A stretch of DNA of 64,000 nt from Aeromicrobium flavum (GTDB taxonomy: Bacteria; Actinomycetota; Actinomycetes; Propionibacteriales; Nocardioidaceae): assembly GCF_007992115.1 (NCBI RefSeq), contig NZ_BJZQ01000001.1:434001-498000 (forward strand), read 5' to 3'. Of the stretch, positions 46,298 to 54,596 are shown one piece after another; the first letter of the stretch is position 1, and each line of letters starts with the position of its first letter. The notes under the pieces were generated by a model. The model was not told the DNA's origin and ran no database searches. It saw nothing but the letters and a program-made list of their open reading frames with translations. Both the position numbers and the translations under genes were made by a program.

Positions 46298-46933
46298 TCA
46301 CATAAGGCGTTGGTGAGCCCAGATCGCGTGGTCGAGTTGGTGGGCGGAGAGATGTAGCTCGTCAGCCACCTTTACTACGAGACGCTCCGCCTCCTTTGAA
46401 TTCGTCGTGCGGCCCAGCGCGTCGGCGACGAATCGGTTGACCATGGTGTCGGCCTTGACGCCGTCCGTTCCCAGGAGGATGCAGAAGTAGCTCCACGTGA
46501 CAGGACCGCAGCCGCGGACGCTCAAGTACGCGCTCCGAGCTGTTCTCATTGAGTTGGGTTCGCCGGTGAGGTCTTCGGATTTACGGATGCCGTTCTCGGT
46601 GAGACGCTTCGCGGCTTCGATGACCACGAGTGCCTTGGTTCGTCCGGACTGCTTGCCGCCGTTGTTGAGGAGCTCGAGGAGCGTGGCTTCATCCATGGCG
46701 GCGAGTTCCTGAAGGTCGTTGGGCGCGCTGCGAGTCGCGCGCCAGCGTGTCACGACAGCGAAAACGCCTGTCTCATGGCCTGGTCTGCGCGACCCGTAGT
46801 GTGCTTGAACCGAGAAGATCGCATCAATTAAGGCCGCATCGATCTCATTAGGCCATCCGCCAGGCCATCCGGTGGGAGTGTCTCCGATCTCGCGGAGGAC
46901 GTGGTTGTAGACGGCGTCTTCGTCTGGGGTCAT
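46298..46933 (-). CDS. HhH (DNA-glycosylase-like) protein
   Basis: The 211-residue protein has a helix-hairpin-helix-like element, YLSVRGCGPVTWSYFCILLG, followed by KADTMVNRFVADALG, an arrangement resembling HhH-GPD base-excision glycosylases. No catalytic Lys or Asp assignment is safe, and there is no 4Fe-4S cysteine cluster. It may bind DNA without glycosylase activity. The ATG at 46933 has TATGGT 6 bases upstream. Confidence 0.6.
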   Translation of the reverse strand: MTPDEDAVYNHVLREIGDTPTGWPGGWPNEIDAALIDAIFSVQAHYGSRRPGHETGVFAVVTRWRATRSAPNDLQELAAMDEATLLELLNNGGKQSGRTKALVVIEAAKRLTENGIRKSEDLTGEPNSMRTARSAYLSVRGCGPVTWSYFCILLGTDGVKADTMVNRFVADALGRTTNSKEAERLVVKVADELHLSAHQLDHAIWAHQRLM

Positions 46934-46939
46934 GGCCCG

Positions 46940-46945
46940 ACCATA
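46940..46945 (-). promoter_or_regulatory. Leaderless-type -10 element of the HhH-like gene
   Basis: On the minus strand TATGGT lies 6 bases before the ATG at 46933. Confidence 0.5.
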
Positions 46946-47072
46946 GGCGCATCGAGTCGAGGCCGGACCCGTCTTGCGAACACCTAAGGTCGTGAAGGGT
47001 CTGGACTGTCGCCGCCTCACTAACCTGCCCCTGCAGCGGCAGCCTGCGCTGATTCTGTCGGATGCGGCGGCG

Positions 47073-47828
47073 ATGCTCCTTGGAATGATCCCTGCCCGAC
47101 AAGCGCTTGGCGTTGTCAACGACTGGAAGAGGGACCTGGCACCCGTCGCGTCGACGGGTTTCCCGCTCCTTGACCGTTGCACAGGCGGTTTCGAGCTCGG
47201 GCAGGTTTGGGTACTTACCAGCCGGCCCGGACATGGGCGGAGCTCGTTTGCGTTGGGTCTCGCACTGAAGGCCGCGTCTGGCGCGCGATGGTCCACCGAC
47301 TTCGTGAGTGCACGCGACCGGCTTGATGTCGTGAGCGCGAGGCTGCTCGCTACGACCGCCAGGGTTCCTCTACATCGGCTCCGACACGAAGACACCTCCA
47401 ACGAAGAGGCTTCGCGGATTGCCGCCGCCGTGCGGGAGCTCGCGAACGTGGACCTGAACCTTGAGGGACCCCGCGAAGGAGCGAGTCCTGAACCAACCGA
47501 AGGCCACGCCGACGTCACGGTGATCGACGACTTCCACCTGACGGGCTACGAAAGTTTGCGCATGGTTCGCGATCACGCCACCCGGGGTCGCCTGTTCATC
47601 GTGACCGTCCCGAGGCATCTGGTATTGATCGACGGAGAGCTCGATCCTGGCTGGACCGAGATCTCCGACATCACCGTCGATATCGAACGGCCCGACGCCA
47701 CCGGGGCAGGCGAGTCGCCGCGTCCGGGCGAAGCGGACCTACGCATCCTCCACAACCGGCTGGGCCCGCAAACAACTGTCCCTTTGGCCTTCCAAGGACA
47801 ATGGTCACGTTTCACTCCGATCCATTGA
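47073..47828 (+). CDS. DnaB-helicase-like ATPase with altered P-loop
   Basis: A protein of about 251 residues. It follows the C-terminal RecA-like domain of DnaB: STGFPLLDRCTGGFELGQ, the P-loop position SRPGHGRSSFALGLAL, a Walker B-like VTVIDDFHL, and the terminal ILHNRLGPQTTVPLAF...SRFTPI that corresponds to the DnaB end. The catalytic P-loop Lys-Thr is Arg-Ser, so ATP hydrolysis is doubtful. The DnaB N-terminal primase-binding domain is absent. The start is uncertain (ATG 47073 or 47085, or TTG 46974). It may be a regulatory derivative or a decaying mobile-element helicase. Confidence 0.6.
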   Translation: MLLGMIPARQALGVVNDWKRDLAPVASTGFPLLDRCTGGFELGQVWVLTSRPGHGRSSFALGLALKAASGARWSTDFVSARDRLDVVSARLLATTARVPLHRLRHEDTSNEEASRIAAAVRELANVDLNLEGPREGASPEPTEGHADVTVIDDFHLTGYESLRMVRDHATRGRLFIVTVPRHLVLIDGELDPGWTEISDITVDIERPDATGAGESPRPGEADLRILHNRLGPQTTVPLAFQGQWSRFTPIH

Positions 47829-48247
47829 CTGGGACTCCTACGCGTAGCTGCGGAAGAACCGCGGAGTCATCACTCCGACGGACCTTGAACGCAAGGAGTG
47901 GGAGCCCGGAAATCTCAGAGTTTCGTTCCCTCCTCCGAAGTGCTCCCCTCAAGAGCCGCCACTGGACAGGCACAACTCCTTGCGGAAACGCCGAGCGAGG
48001 CTCACGCCGCCGCGGGCAACTACGAGGCGATCAGGGCAGCAGAAGAAACCGTCAGATCTGTTTTCATTACGTCTTTGCGTTGTACAAAGTTCGCTGCAGT
48101 CGTGATAGCGGAACAGCCGAAGAATGACTCTTCAGGCGTCACCCCAGCGCTCCCAAACGGCTCAGACGTGTGAACGGGAAAGACCCGGGTGCCGGTAGTC
48201 CTCGAGCTAGTTGTCTTGCCCGTTCACAACCCCCGGGAGCGAAGCCG
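47829..48247. other. Gap without a convincing gene
   Basis: A plus-strand frame of 91 codons (47898-48173, Ala/Glu-rich in the middle) is possible but has no start signal or recognised family. Nothing else is visible. Confidence 0.4.
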
Positions 48248-48817
48248 TTAGACCGCTGGGCCAGCCACAACGACGGCCTCATCGTGGTCCATTGACCAGG
48301 GTCCTGCGTCGTAACTGAGTTCTGTCGCACCGGATTCTTCTATCCCGGTCATGGCCGTGATGATTGCGCGAACCCGGGAGTACTGCGCGACGAGATGAGT
48401 CTTCCCCGTGCCGGAAACTTCACCGAGGGAGGTCCCAAGCGCTTCCTTAATGAGTGGCACAGTGGGATTTTCCATCTCCATTCCACGGCACCAGAGCGCC
48501 AGGTCACCATGCCAACCGGCTTCGAGGTGGTGCCCGAGGAAAGCCTCTTCGGCCACCTTGCCCGCGATGATCATCTCGAAGGCGGCGATCGGTTCCGGTT
48601 GGATCCACTCGGAGATCGGCTCGGGAACGGACAACCCGCCAGCAAGCTCAAATCCCTGACTAACCGGATCGAAGCTCTCGGGGGTGCCAACTGTGATCCG
48701 GACGAATGGGAGGCCCCGGTCGATCGCCACAATGGCGTGCGCGGCTTCGTGAATGAACGCGTGGCTCAGGTAGCCGCCGTGATCTGGGCACACGAGGGCA
48801 GCCTCTTCGGGCGTCAT
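48248..48817 (-). CDS. FtsH/M41-like zincin without AAA domain
   Basis: The 189-residue protein has HEAAH at residues 23-27 in FIHEAAHAIVAIDRG, matching the HEAGHA zinc motif of FtsH-type M41 peptidases. Further on, FEMIIAGKVAEEAFLGHHLEAGWHGDL matches the FtsH segment AGxxAEE...xxDL, where the Asp is the third zinc ligand. There is no ATPase domain and no membrane span, so it is a stand-alone metallopeptidase or a derivative. Substrate unknown. The start has no clear ribosome-binding site. Confidence 0.65.
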   Translation of the reverse strand: MTPEEAALVCPDHGGYLSHAFIHEAAHAIVAIDRGLPFVRITVGTPESFDPVSQGFELAGGLSVPEPISEWIQPEPIAAFEMIIAGKVAEEAFLGHHLEAGWHGDLALWCRGMEMENPTVPLIKEALGTSLGEVSGTGKTHLVAQYSRVRAIITAMTGIEESGATELSYDAGPWSMDHDEAVVVAGPAV

Positions 48818-49008
48818 ACCGGTTCAGGGAAGGTCGGCGTCAGGACGATCGCGTTGGTCACCCGCCAATGATGCACTGCGAGGTGTCGATCCGTCCGGCG
48901 ATGAACTGCAGCGATGAATCGCCGAATCAGTGATTCCATCTACTAGGTTGAACGGTGTTTACGCCAACCGGAAGGACGCGCGGTGGCGCTCATCAAACGA
49001 GGTGAACT

Positions 49009-49599
49009 GTGTCGCCTGAGATAGTGGCCATTGCTTCGGTCCTTTCTTCCGCCGCGATCGCAGGCTGCGGGTTGGTTCTCAATTTCATGAACGGCGCGAA
49101 GCAGCGGGACCACGAGGCTCGCCAGTCCTACGAGCAGCGGGCTTGGGAACAGAAGTCGGGGGCTCTGTTCGGCCTAATCCGACACGCGAACTACTTGGAC
49201 GACACGGTGACCGCTGCCTCCAACGGCGATCCCCACGCGTGGGAAGAACTAGCCATCTCAATTCCCGAAACTCACGACGAGCTCCTCGGGATTCGGCCGG
49301 AGATTGTCGCCTTCGCATCGCACCAATGTCAGGTCGCCCTGAACGAGCTTCTCGAGTGCCTTCGGTCGCCAGCACGCCTGTATGACCCGGTTCTAATGGT
49401 GCGCGTAGGCGATGCCCGTCACGCCAAAGAAGCGGGCATCGACAGCCTCAACTTCGAGCTTGCAGCCAACCAACGGGCGGAGGAGCGGCGATTGCTGCAG
49501 GAGGCAATGGACGGCGCCGGAGTGGACCTCGTCGAACTCAAGGCCCGCGCTGTGAGCGCTGTCAATGCATCTCGTGCCAGCGTCCGGGGTGAGGAATAG
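49009..49599 (+). CDS. Membrane-anchored helical protein 1
   Basis: The 196-residue protein has an N-terminal hydrophobic span (about 4-25, IVAIASVLSSAAIAGCGLVLNF) followed by a charged, helical cytosolic domain (SYEQRAWEQKSGALFGLIRHANYLDD to a C-terminal coiled coil). No family is recognised. It uses a GTG start with AGGTGA a few bases upstream. Its layout matches the proteins at 49825 and 52529. Confidence 0.6.
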   Translation: MSPEIVAIASVLSSAAIAGCGLVLNFMNGAKQRDHEARQSYEQRAWEQKSGALFGLIRHANYLDDTVTAASNGDPHAWEELAISIPETHDELLGIRPEIVAFASHQCQVALNELLECLRSPARLYDPVLMVRVGDARHAKEAGIDSLNFELAANQRAEERRLLQEAMDGAGVDLVELKARAVSAVNASRASVRGEE

Positions 49600-49812
49600 A
49601 GAGACGAATGTCGAGACGCAGCGAACACTGCAGGGGACCGCCCAGCCGACTCTGCACAGATCACGCCGCCACCTGACCTTGTGCGACCTTCGCGGCGATA
49701 AGACGCATCTCAAGCATCTGTTCGGCGAATTGAGTTGCAAAGGAGAGACATCCCGTCGCCAAGTCGCGGGTCTCCGGCGGCAGCGGCCGAGCTCGTCGAG
49801 GGATGCCGCCGC

Positions 49813-49818
49813 TACGAT
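49813..49818 (+). promoter_or_regulatory. Leaderless-type -10 element (gene at 49825)
   Basis: TACGAT lies 6 bases before the ATG at 49825. Confidence 0.5.
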
Positions 49819-49824
49819 CCGGTC

Positions 49825-50430
49825 ATGTTGCTTCCTGCTGCAAAGACTGCTGCCGACGCAGGCGCGTCGGATTCTGCTATCTCTCTCATCGGTCTCGGCG
49901 GCGTTGTTGTTGGTGCCGTGATTGGCCTCGCAGGTGTTTGGCTTCAGACTCGGCACAGCAGGCGCCTAGATGAGCGCGACCAGCGCCGCACGCTCTACGC
50001 GAAGATTCTCGAGCAGGTTGGCAAACTCGATACGCAGGATCTATGGCTGGAGGAAATCGAACTACAACTCAGGCCTTACGTCGAGAATCTTGGAACGGAA
50101 AGACCGTCTGACGCACAACTCCAGTCGTTGGACCCTGAGAACCGGCGCGGTTGGCAATCGCTCGTCGACAAGCAAGCGGAACACAGCCAAGTCGCGAGTT
50201 CACTCGTTACAGAGATCGAACACTTGGTCTTCCAACTCGAGCTAATCGCTCCGGAAGACACCTCCCGAATTGGACGGGCATACGCGACGAGCCAGAGAGA
50301 TGAATCGGTCCGGGACGATCTGAAAGACGCATACCTTGCCTATGGTCGCCGTGACCTTGCCTCGGGATGGCTCGAGCGCCGGAAGCTCGACAAGCGAGCA
50401 AGAGAGAAATCTTCACATCTTCAGACGTGA
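49825..50430 (+). CDS. Membrane-anchored helical protein 2
   Basis: The 201-residue protein has one membrane span (about 18-40, ISLIGLGGVVVGAVIGLAGVWL) directly followed by QTRHSRRLDERDQRRTLYAKILEQV, the pattern of small 'one span plus long helix' proteins common in actinobacterial islands. The rest is charged and helical and ends KLDKRAREKSSHLQT. The ATG at 49825 is set by the -10 element 6 bases upstream. Function unknown. Confidence 0.62.
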   Translation: MLLPAAKTAADAGASDSAISLIGLGGVVVGAVIGLAGVWLQTRHSRRLDERDQRRTLYAKILEQVGKLDTQDLWLEEIELQLRPYVENLGTERPSDAQLQSLDPENRRGWQSLVDKQAEHSQVASSLVTEIEHLVFQLELIAPEDTSRIGRAYATSQRDESVRDDLKDAYLAYGRRDLASGWLERRKLDKRAREKSSHLQT

Positions 50431-50691
50431 TCGGCGCCAAACGGGCGTCGCACTTCAAGCCAATCGGTTGTCGGACAGCGCCAAGAACGAGACCGTGTGA
50501 TGCGGCACGATGACACTGCCGATTGCTTAAAGCTACGCGGCGCTAAGACTCAGCTTCGAAGCCGCACGGATCGCGGGAAGACCGGAAGACCACAGCGTCG
50601 CACGCTGTCTGCGGCATCGCCGGAACGTCGCAGGATGCTAAGGAACCCGGATCCTTGACAACAAGCGGCCAGACACCGATCTCAGGCTCGT

Positions 50692-50832
50692 CTACTCCTG
50701 TCCCGTCTCGACGATGTTCCTTGTCCCGCAGTGCCGACATACGCAGTAAGCCTCAGAGTTGCTGCCGTCCGCCCACGCTGGGGTGAAATCGCTCCCAGCC
50801 AGGTCCTGCTGACAATTGATGCACTCTCCCAT
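50692..50832 (-). CDS. Zinc-ribbon microprotein
   Basis: The 46-residue protein begins MGECINCQQDLAG and ends with YCVCRHCGTRNIVETGQE. Two CxxC pairs (CINC and CRHC) 30 residues apart form a likely zinc ribbon. A strong Shine-Dalgarno, AGGAGGA, stands four bases before the ATG, which makes this tiny gene believable. The role is unknown; such ribbons often bind nucleic acid or protein partners. Confidence 0.6.
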   Translation of the reverse strand: MGECINCQQDLAGSDFTPAWADGSNSEAYCVCRHCGTRNIVETGQE

Positions 50833-51002
50833 GGTTCCTCCTGGCGTTCGGCATCCGTCCCGAGTGGCCTTCTGACGGTACATGGCTGTGAGATTTCGGG
50901 CGTGCCGAAGCGTCGCGTGCTATCGCTGCGCCATGAGCGGGACGCTTGCCATGAGGCGGCAGTCGCGAGGTGGTGGGGTGGCTGAGGCAGTGAGGAGCGA
51001 CG

Positions 51003-51287
51003 TCAGTCGTCGTCCTCGTCGACATCCTCGTTCCAGTATTTCATCTCGTTCTGGAAGTTCGATTCGGCGTTGTCCCGCTCTTCCTGAGCGGCTTCGGCTT
51101 CTCGTTCTGCGGCTTCGACCGCGGCCTCCCAATCGGCGTCGGAGGTATAGGATCCGCGATCGTCCTCGACGTCGCTCAGCCGGTCCAGCATCTCCATGAC
51201 CTTGCGGTCGGCCGTGTTGGCTTCTTCCATGGCCTTGTTAATTTCTGCCTCCGCCAGTGCTGGCGAGAGGGCCTGTCTGGTCACCAT
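51003..51287 (-). CDS. Acidic coiled-coil protein
   Basis: The 94-residue, strongly acidic protein is almost all helix: EAEINKAMEEANTADRKVMEML and a second Glu/Ala-rich helix, ending WNEDVDEDDD. No family is recognised. The acidic tail could be a nucleic-acid mimic or simply disordered. Start assigned at ATG 51287; a GACAGT element 6 bases upstream is only a partial -10. Confidence 0.5.
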   Translation of the reverse strand: MVTRQALSPALAEAEINKAMEEANTADRKVMEMLDRLSDVEDDRGSYTSDADWEAAVEAAEREAEAAQEERDNAESNFQNEMKYWNEDVDEDDD

Positions 51288-51436
51288 GACGGAACTGTCG
51301 CGACGACAAGCAACAGAGCGCAGAAGGCTCGCCGAGCGACCCCGCGAAATTCAGCTTGGACCTGCGCGCTCATCGACATGAGAGTGCGCCCGCAGCCGGG
51401 CGTTATGAGGCTAGCTTCTTCCGAGCCCAGTCCTGG

Positions 51437-51931
51437 TTAGTCCAAATACTCCATCACTGCTCGGATCCGAGAGGTCACGTCGATGGCGCCGGTAACATCG
51501 GCGAAACGGGTTTTGGTGTGCACCCGAGCAGCGGTTGCTCCGACGTGAGGCACTGGCGTCGCCAGCGCCTGAACGCCAGCTGATGGGACTTCCCACGCTT
51601 GCATCACGTCGTACGAGTAGGCATCGAACGTTACAAAGACGCAAACGTCGAAGTCCCAACTGCGAAACGGCGAGAACTGCTGCGTGCGCGTCGAGCCCGT
51701 GCTGACCAGCCTGCACTTCACTTGAATCCTCCGCCCGTCGTTCGCGCGCACGTCCCAGCTCTTCTCAGAAGGGGGAGCCAGCTCACCGTCGTAGGCGACG
51801 CCCACAAGGAACTCCGCGATGTCGCCCACTGGTGCATTCCTGGATCGGGTGACTCCTCGCTCGACGAGTTCCGTGAGAATGGACGCGTATGTCTGGAGTA
51901 GGGCGCGGGAGCTCATGTCGGCCAAGTTCAT
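51437..51931 (-). CDS. PD-(D/E)xK-like (DUF6998-type) protein
   Basis: The 164-residue protein shows the core of a restriction-endonuclease-like fold. Features are GDIAEFLVGVAYDGEL (Glu40), KSWDVRANDGRRIQVK (Asp60, then Gln70-Val-Lys72) and SWDFDVCVFVTFDAY. The spacing E-D-QxK fits a PD-(D/E)xK nuclease in which Q replaces the second acid. Relatives of this kind are found near restriction or defence genes. No methyltransferase partner is adjacent. A second ATG five codons downstream is possible. Confidence 0.6.
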   Translation of the reverse strand: MNLADMSSRALLQTYASILTELVERGVTRSRNAPVGDIAEFLVGVAYDGELAPPSEKSWDVRANDGRRIQVKCRLVSTGSTRTQQFSPFRSWDFDVCVFVTFDAYSYDVMQAWEVPSAGVQALATPVPHVGATAARVHTKTRFADVTGAIDVTSRIRAVMEYLD

Positions 51932-52036
51932 GTCGCAAGTCTGCGTTCAAGAGGCCCTGGATCCGCGGAGATGGCGCGGATGCGTCGCACGCGGCTGTGG
52001 GACGCATGGTCCGAGCGCGAATCCGTCCGGGCTGCG

Positions 52037-52042
52037 TAGCCT
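52037..52042 (+). promoter_or_regulatory. Leaderless-type -10 element (gene at 52049)
   Basis: TAGCCT lies 6 bases before the GTG at 52049. Confidence 0.5.
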
Positions 52043-52048
52043 AAGGTT

Positions 52049-52252
52049 GTGTTCTTTGCTAGGCCTCCAGAAGAGCCGTACGACTACTCCGCAGTGACCG
52101 ATCCGTGTCCCCGATGCGCCCACGAACGTTCAGCGCATCCGAAGCTAGGACAGAGGAACCTCACGCGGCGCGCCTTCTGCATCTGGGAAGAGGACACGGA
52201 CCAACGCGAGCCCACCGACGTGTGCGCTCTCCGATTCACTCCCTCGGCGTAG
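52049..52252 (+). CDS. Small Cys-containing hypothetical protein
   Basis: The 67-residue protein has a CPRCAHERSAHPK stretch plus later Cys residues (FCIWEED, VCALRF), which suggests a small metal-binding fold. GTG start with -10 TAGCCT 6 bases upstream. It is divergent from the PD-(D/E)xK-like gene, with 117 bases between the starts. Confidence 0.5.
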   Translation: MFFARPPEEPYDYSAVTDPCPRCAHERSAHPKLGQRNLTRRAFCIWEEDTDQREPTDVCALRFTPSA

Positions 52253-52528
52253 CGGTCGGATGAGCCATGCCGCGGCGTCCGCGCACCCACGAGTTCCGCT
52301 CGCGGCGAAAAGACCCGACCATGGGGAATGTGTTCGGATGCTTCGTTGGAGGTCGCTCCTCTACGCTCGAACAGTGAAGTGACAGCCCCGATTTGGCCAA
52401 GTGGCCAGCCTGCACACCTCTGAAGAACGCCTGCTGGGAAGATTCCTCGTGCAAGCGAGTCGCAATTATCCAGAGTGGCCACTGAGCCGCGCCTTCCGAG
52501 AGTGTGTAGAGATAGGGAACGAAGTTCC

Positions 52529-53410
52529 GTGACGAGAGCGCAGTACGCCATCGACCTCCCGAGCATTAGTCGTTCGCAGATCCAGGGGTTCCTTGGAGTG
52601 ATTCCCGAAGTTGTTCAGACTGGCTTCTGGATTGTCGTTGCGACGGTGACAATTCTGACCTACAAGCATGCGAGGTCGACGCTTCTTCAGCCGCTGAATA
52701 CCGAGGTGTTCAAACTCCAACTCGAATCGATGTCGCGAGTGCTCGGGGAGTTCGTCGGAAAAGACGAGATTGGGCTGCGCCATGAGTTCGCGTTCGACGA
52801 GCTTTTCACCGCGAACATTTTCCTGATGCTGGACAACTATGCCAAGACTCACTTGGGCCTCCGCCGTAAACCGGGGAGTGATACCGAACGCCCATACGAG
52901 AAGTGTCGAACGTGGCTGATGGATCCGGCCGACCTCGAGATCGCGAACGAGTATGTGCGTTTGGATACGGAGTCCGAGCCGAGCGAAGAGATTTTGGTGA
53001 AAAGTTGGGCTGACTACGGTCACAGCGCCATGCCGATACCTGACGTGATGGTTGAGCGCAAAGCAGCGCTTCAGGCCTACTTACAGGACCCACTGCTGCC
53101 GACATCGTGCGTGAAGTTGATCGACGAGTTCCTTGAAGTAGTCGATCGCCGCGTCACATCCCTCGGAGAAGTTCTCTCGCGGCTGGCGCCAACCCTGCCG
53201 GAGCTGTATCCCAATAGGGACGCGCTAGACCGAGCGAGTTTTGATGGGTTTCGGAACGAGTGGAATAGCGTGGCACCGAATCTTGAGCCCCAAGCCCAAG
53301 CAATCACTGATTTTGCGCGTTCATATTTTCGCTCGGACGACTTCACCGTTCCTGGGGTTGCGAAGTCGAAGCGGCGTAGGCAAGCAGTCAGAAGATCCGC
53401 CCGGGGTTAG
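52529..53410 (+). CDS. Membrane-anchored helical protein 3
   Basis: A protein of about 293 residues. A short N-terminus leads to one membrane span (about 27-48, TGFWIVVATVTILTYKHA) and then a large cytosolic, mostly helical domain (FKLQLESMSRVLGEFVGKDEI, LLPTSCVKLIDEFLEVVDRRV), ending in a basic tail KSKRRRQAVRRSARG. No family is recognised. GTG 52529 is preferred; GTG 52475 would add 18 residues. It is the longest of the island's three single-span proteins. Confidence 0.55.
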   Translation: MTRAQYAIDLPSISRSQIQGFLGVIPEVVQTGFWIVVATVTILTYKHARSTLLQPLNTEVFKLQLESMSRVLGEFVGKDEIGLRHEFAFDELFTANIFLMLDNYAKTHLGLRRKPGSDTERPYEKCRTWLMDPADLEIANEYVRLDTESEPSEEILVKSWADYGHSAMPIPDVMVERKAALQAYLQDPLLPTSCVKLIDEFLEVVDRRVTSLGEVLSRLAPTLPELYPNRDALDRASFDGFRNEWNSVAPNLEPQAQAITDFARSYFRSDDFTVPGVAKSKRRRQAVRRSARG

Positions 53411-53566
53411 GTGGTCCGAGCGACGGACGCGCAACAGAGTTGGGAGGTCGGTCGTCCGCCTTCTGGGGTCGTTCGTCCGGCTCGCAGCGGAAGGGCTACC
53501 AACGCCGCTTGCAATGGTGCATTCGGATACCGGTCGTCCGGTCGACTGTCGCTAGCTTAGACCCGC

Positions 53567-54139
53567 GTGAATGACGTCGGAGTCCGGTTGCTCCGGGGCG
53601 CGGTTCGCGACGCACCCGTGGTTGCGACGCGACTCCGGTACCCCAATAATCCGAACATGAATCACGCTCAGCGCCCCGACTTCGTTCTCAAGCCCAACCC
53701 GCTCATCGGCGTTGACGACATCCGTCTTGAGGTCCATCCGGATCTTCTTGCAGAGCTGAAGCAGGAGTTGGAGGCTGCTGACATTGAGCACGGCGAAGCC
53801 CTCGAACGCTCGGCCACGGTCACCTTCGGGATCGTCATTCTCTTTGGGATCTTCCAGACCAACGCCGTTGGGCAATTGGCGACGCTATTCGAGAAGATCG
53901 CCCATCGACACGACGGCAAGTCGATGCGCGTGAAGGTCGGCGACGTCGAGATCGACCTCGCGGGTGAGTCGTTCGACACGATGGCCAAGAAGCTGGATGA
54001 GCAACTGCCGAAGTTGCAGGAGCAGAATGTCGAGATGAAGAAGCACTGGGACGAATCGGTCGCGCGGATCGACGCGGAGATGGACGAACTCGGATACAGC
54101 GACCTGCCTAAGAAGGGGGGTGCACTAGATAACGACTAG
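53567..54139 (+). CDS. Hypothetical protein, possible effector-associated component
   Basis: Up to 190 residues from GTG 53567 (TAGCTT 8 bases upstream); ATG 53657 is the alternative and would give 160. The middle has a hydrophobic stretch, ATVTFGIVILFGIFQTNAVG, followed by MRVKVGDVEIDLAGESFDTMAKKLDEQL and a coiled coil. The hydrophobic segment followed by a small VxVxxxxIxL strand pattern is faintly like EACC1-type constant components of conflict systems, but I cannot confirm it. Confidence 0.45.
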   Translation: MNDVGVRLLRGAVRDAPVVATRLRYPNNPNMNHAQRPDFVLKPNPLIGVDDIRLEVHPDLLAELKQELEAADIEHGEALERSATVTFGIVILFGIFQTNAVGQLATLFEKIAHRHDGKSMRVKVGDVEIDLAGESFDTMAKKLDEQLPKLQEQNVEMKKHWDESVARIDAEMDELGYSDLPKKGGALDND

Positions 54140-54584
54140 TCCAGCACTTGAACGGCCCTGCACGTCGCCAGCACGTGGTAATCGCGGATTGGATAATGCA
54201 ACGATCACAGTTCGCTTGAACGTTGTCCCGAGGCCTCAGCACGTCCATTAGGGAGTATTCTCCAGCGAGGAATTCGCATTGCCAATCGTGACCTGTTGGA
54301 GATTGCCGAGACCCAGGAATCTGCTGTGGTGGATCGGTAACTCGGCTCATCTCGCCCGAAGTAGGAGTGCATCCGCGTGCCGGCCGATGGACTCAAGGGC
54401 CCTCGCCGACTTGAGATCGACCCTGTCCCACCTGACGCCGCGGAGCAGGGGGCGGCTTTCGTGGCGGAACGAGCGGTCCCTCTTCTCGGGGTCTGCGTTC
54501 GTTTGCCAAGAAAAGCCCCCCGAGCGCACTGTCACGCGCGTTCTGCCTTCACTCTTGGGAGCAAGGGGCGGATGCCGAGTGCAT
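54140..54584. other. Gap without a convincing gene
   Basis: Short frames occur on both strands, but none has a start signal, recognisable motif or balanced composition. This gap precedes the HEPN gene. Confidence 0.5.
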
Positions 54585-54590
54585 TAACCT
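54585..54590 (+). promoter_or_regulatory. Leaderless-type -10 element of the HEPN gene
   Basis: TAACCT lies 6 bases before the ATG at 54597. Confidence 0.55.
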
Positions 54591-54596
54591 CGCGTC

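Noticed and set aside
47219-47250. Sequencing error as the cause of the Arg-Ser P-loop in the DnaB-like gene
   Set aside because: Lys to Arg and Thr to Ser would both have to be errors while the frame stays open on both sides; a real change is simpler.
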